Origin: an uncultured Mycoplasmatota bacterium
GTDB taxonomy: Bacteria > Bacillota_I > Bacilli_A > RF39 > UBA660
Assembly (NCBI GenBank): GCA_900557185.1
Contig: USRP01000039.1
Coordinates: forward strand, 1 to 5,530
Reading direction: 5' to 3'
DNA: 5,530 bases
In this document: positions 4,964 to 5,530 of the stretch, in pieces
Layout of the letters: each line of letters starts with the position of its first letter
Numbering within the stretch: the first letter of the stretch is position 1
Notes under the pieces: model-generated
The model's database searches: none
Told to the model about the DNA's origin: nothing
Seen by the model: the letters and a program-made list of their open reading frames with translations, nothing else
Made by a program: the position numbers and the translations under genes

Positions 4964-5530
4964 AGGAAAACAAAGTACAGAGCAAGCTAAGGACTTTAAA
5001 GGTGCAATGAAAAGATTAATGATGGAATTAAAGCGGTTCCATGTATTGATTGTGATTTCGTTTATTTTAGCGATTGTGGCATCTATCTTGTCCATTATTG
5101 CACCAGATCTTTTAGCTACCTTAACAGATACTATTTCAGAAGGATTAGTTGTGAATCAAGAAAATTTACAAGAACTTACAACAACTGTATCCGAAAGATT
5201 ATCTGAAGAAGAACTCTCTCAAAAAATTCCAGAGATTTTAGATATTCAGATGGATGCAGGAACAATTGGTAAAATCATGGCAGACTCTAGTATTAGTGCA
5301 GAAGACCAGAGAAATTTCCAAGAGGTTTTAGGATCTCTTTCCACTGAAAATACTAGTCTATTATTAGAGATGCCAGATAGTATTTTAAATTATATTTTAC
5401 CAGACTCTACTTATGAGTCAGTTACAGTTACAACAGAGGATAAGAAGTTATTGCTTCAAAGTACTAGTGAAAATTTTGAATTTTCTGAGGCAATTCAAAC
5501 AATATTATTCCCAGAAGTGACGATTGATGG
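4956..5530 (+). CDS. Second ABC exporter subunit, 5' part only, with a long loop after TM1
   Basis: The reading frame is open from the ATG at 4956 to the window end (191 full codons), so only the N-terminus is visible. It overlaps the first ABC gene by 8 nt. Residues 1-27 are polar and basic (start MHRGKQSTEQ). One membrane helix runs from about 28 to 49 (HVLIVISFILAIVASILSII), followed by APDLLATLTDTI, a common sequence after TM1 in B-type exporters. From about residue 55 to 191 there is no further membrane helix. The stretch is rich in E, S, T, Q and D, with amphipathic helical parts (for example TVSERLSEEELSQKIPEIL). In ordinary half-transporters TM2 follows within a few dozen residues, so this subunit has an extracytoplasmic insertion of at least about 130 residues. 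An extracellular domain between TM1 and TM2 is known from BmrD-type subunits. The ATPase domain lies beyond the window; assignment rests on operon position, TM1 and family resemblance. It is expected to carry the catalytic Glu and switch His missing in its partner. Confidence 0.82.
   Translation, partial: MHRGKQSTEQAKDFKGAMKRLMMELKRFHVLIVISFILAIVASILSIIAPDLLATLTDTISEGLVVNQENLQELTTTVSERLSEEELSQKIPEILDIQMDAGTIGKIMADSSISAEDQRNFQEVLGSLSTENTSLLLEMPDSILNYILPDSTYESVTVTTEDKKLLLQSTSENFEFSEAIQTILFPEVTID

Overview
The window comes from a low-GC, AT-rich Gram-positive-type bacterium. The evidence is strong GGAGG-type Shine-Dalgarno sites before most genes, sigma-A-like promoter boxes, U-tailed hairpin terminators, a putative lipoprotein, and a TetR plus paired ABC-exporter operon. 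TGA is used as a stop, so the code is not the Mycoplasma one. The sequence alone cannot give genus or species; a gut-type Firmicutes/Bacillota lineage is an inference.

Layout. Positions 7-40 are the terminator of a gene lying before the window. Positions 95-622 encode a small exported protein, probably a lipoprotein, of unrecognised function. Positions 651-2454 are a complete single-gene insertion sequence of the IS66 family (ISBst12-like, tnpC only). It has 13-bp perfect terminal inverted repeats starting GTAA and a perfect 8-bp target duplication (AAAAGTGA). Its transposase gene starts at 795, behind a GGAGGTG site. An internal hairpin with a T-run precedes the gene, and a perfect DnaA-box 9-mer lies in the hairpin loop.

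Positions 2485-2536 are a compact regulated promoter. A TTGACT-17-TATACT core has its spacer filled exactly by a 17-bp palindrome, and a second related palindrome lies over the predicted transcription start. It drives a TetR-family regulator (2578-3189) and two ABC exporter half-transporter genes (3203-4963, and 4956 to beyond the window end). These form one operon with 13-nt spacing and then an 8-nt overlap.

How it works together (inference). The TetR protein probably represses its own operon through the twin operators until a ligand releases it. The two ABC proteins probably form a heterodimeric exporter. The first has the D-for-E and Q-for-H changes of a degenerate ATP site; the second carries an unusually long extracytoplasmic segment after its first membrane helix.

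The most notable structural event is the IS insertion. Removing the IS and one copy of the duplication rebuilds a 12-bp hairpin terminator between the lipoprotein gene and the tetR promoter. The IS therefore landed in the left arm of that terminator, and the target duplication regenerated a 10-bp version on the right side only. No clearly new biological system is visible; the other genes belong to known families.
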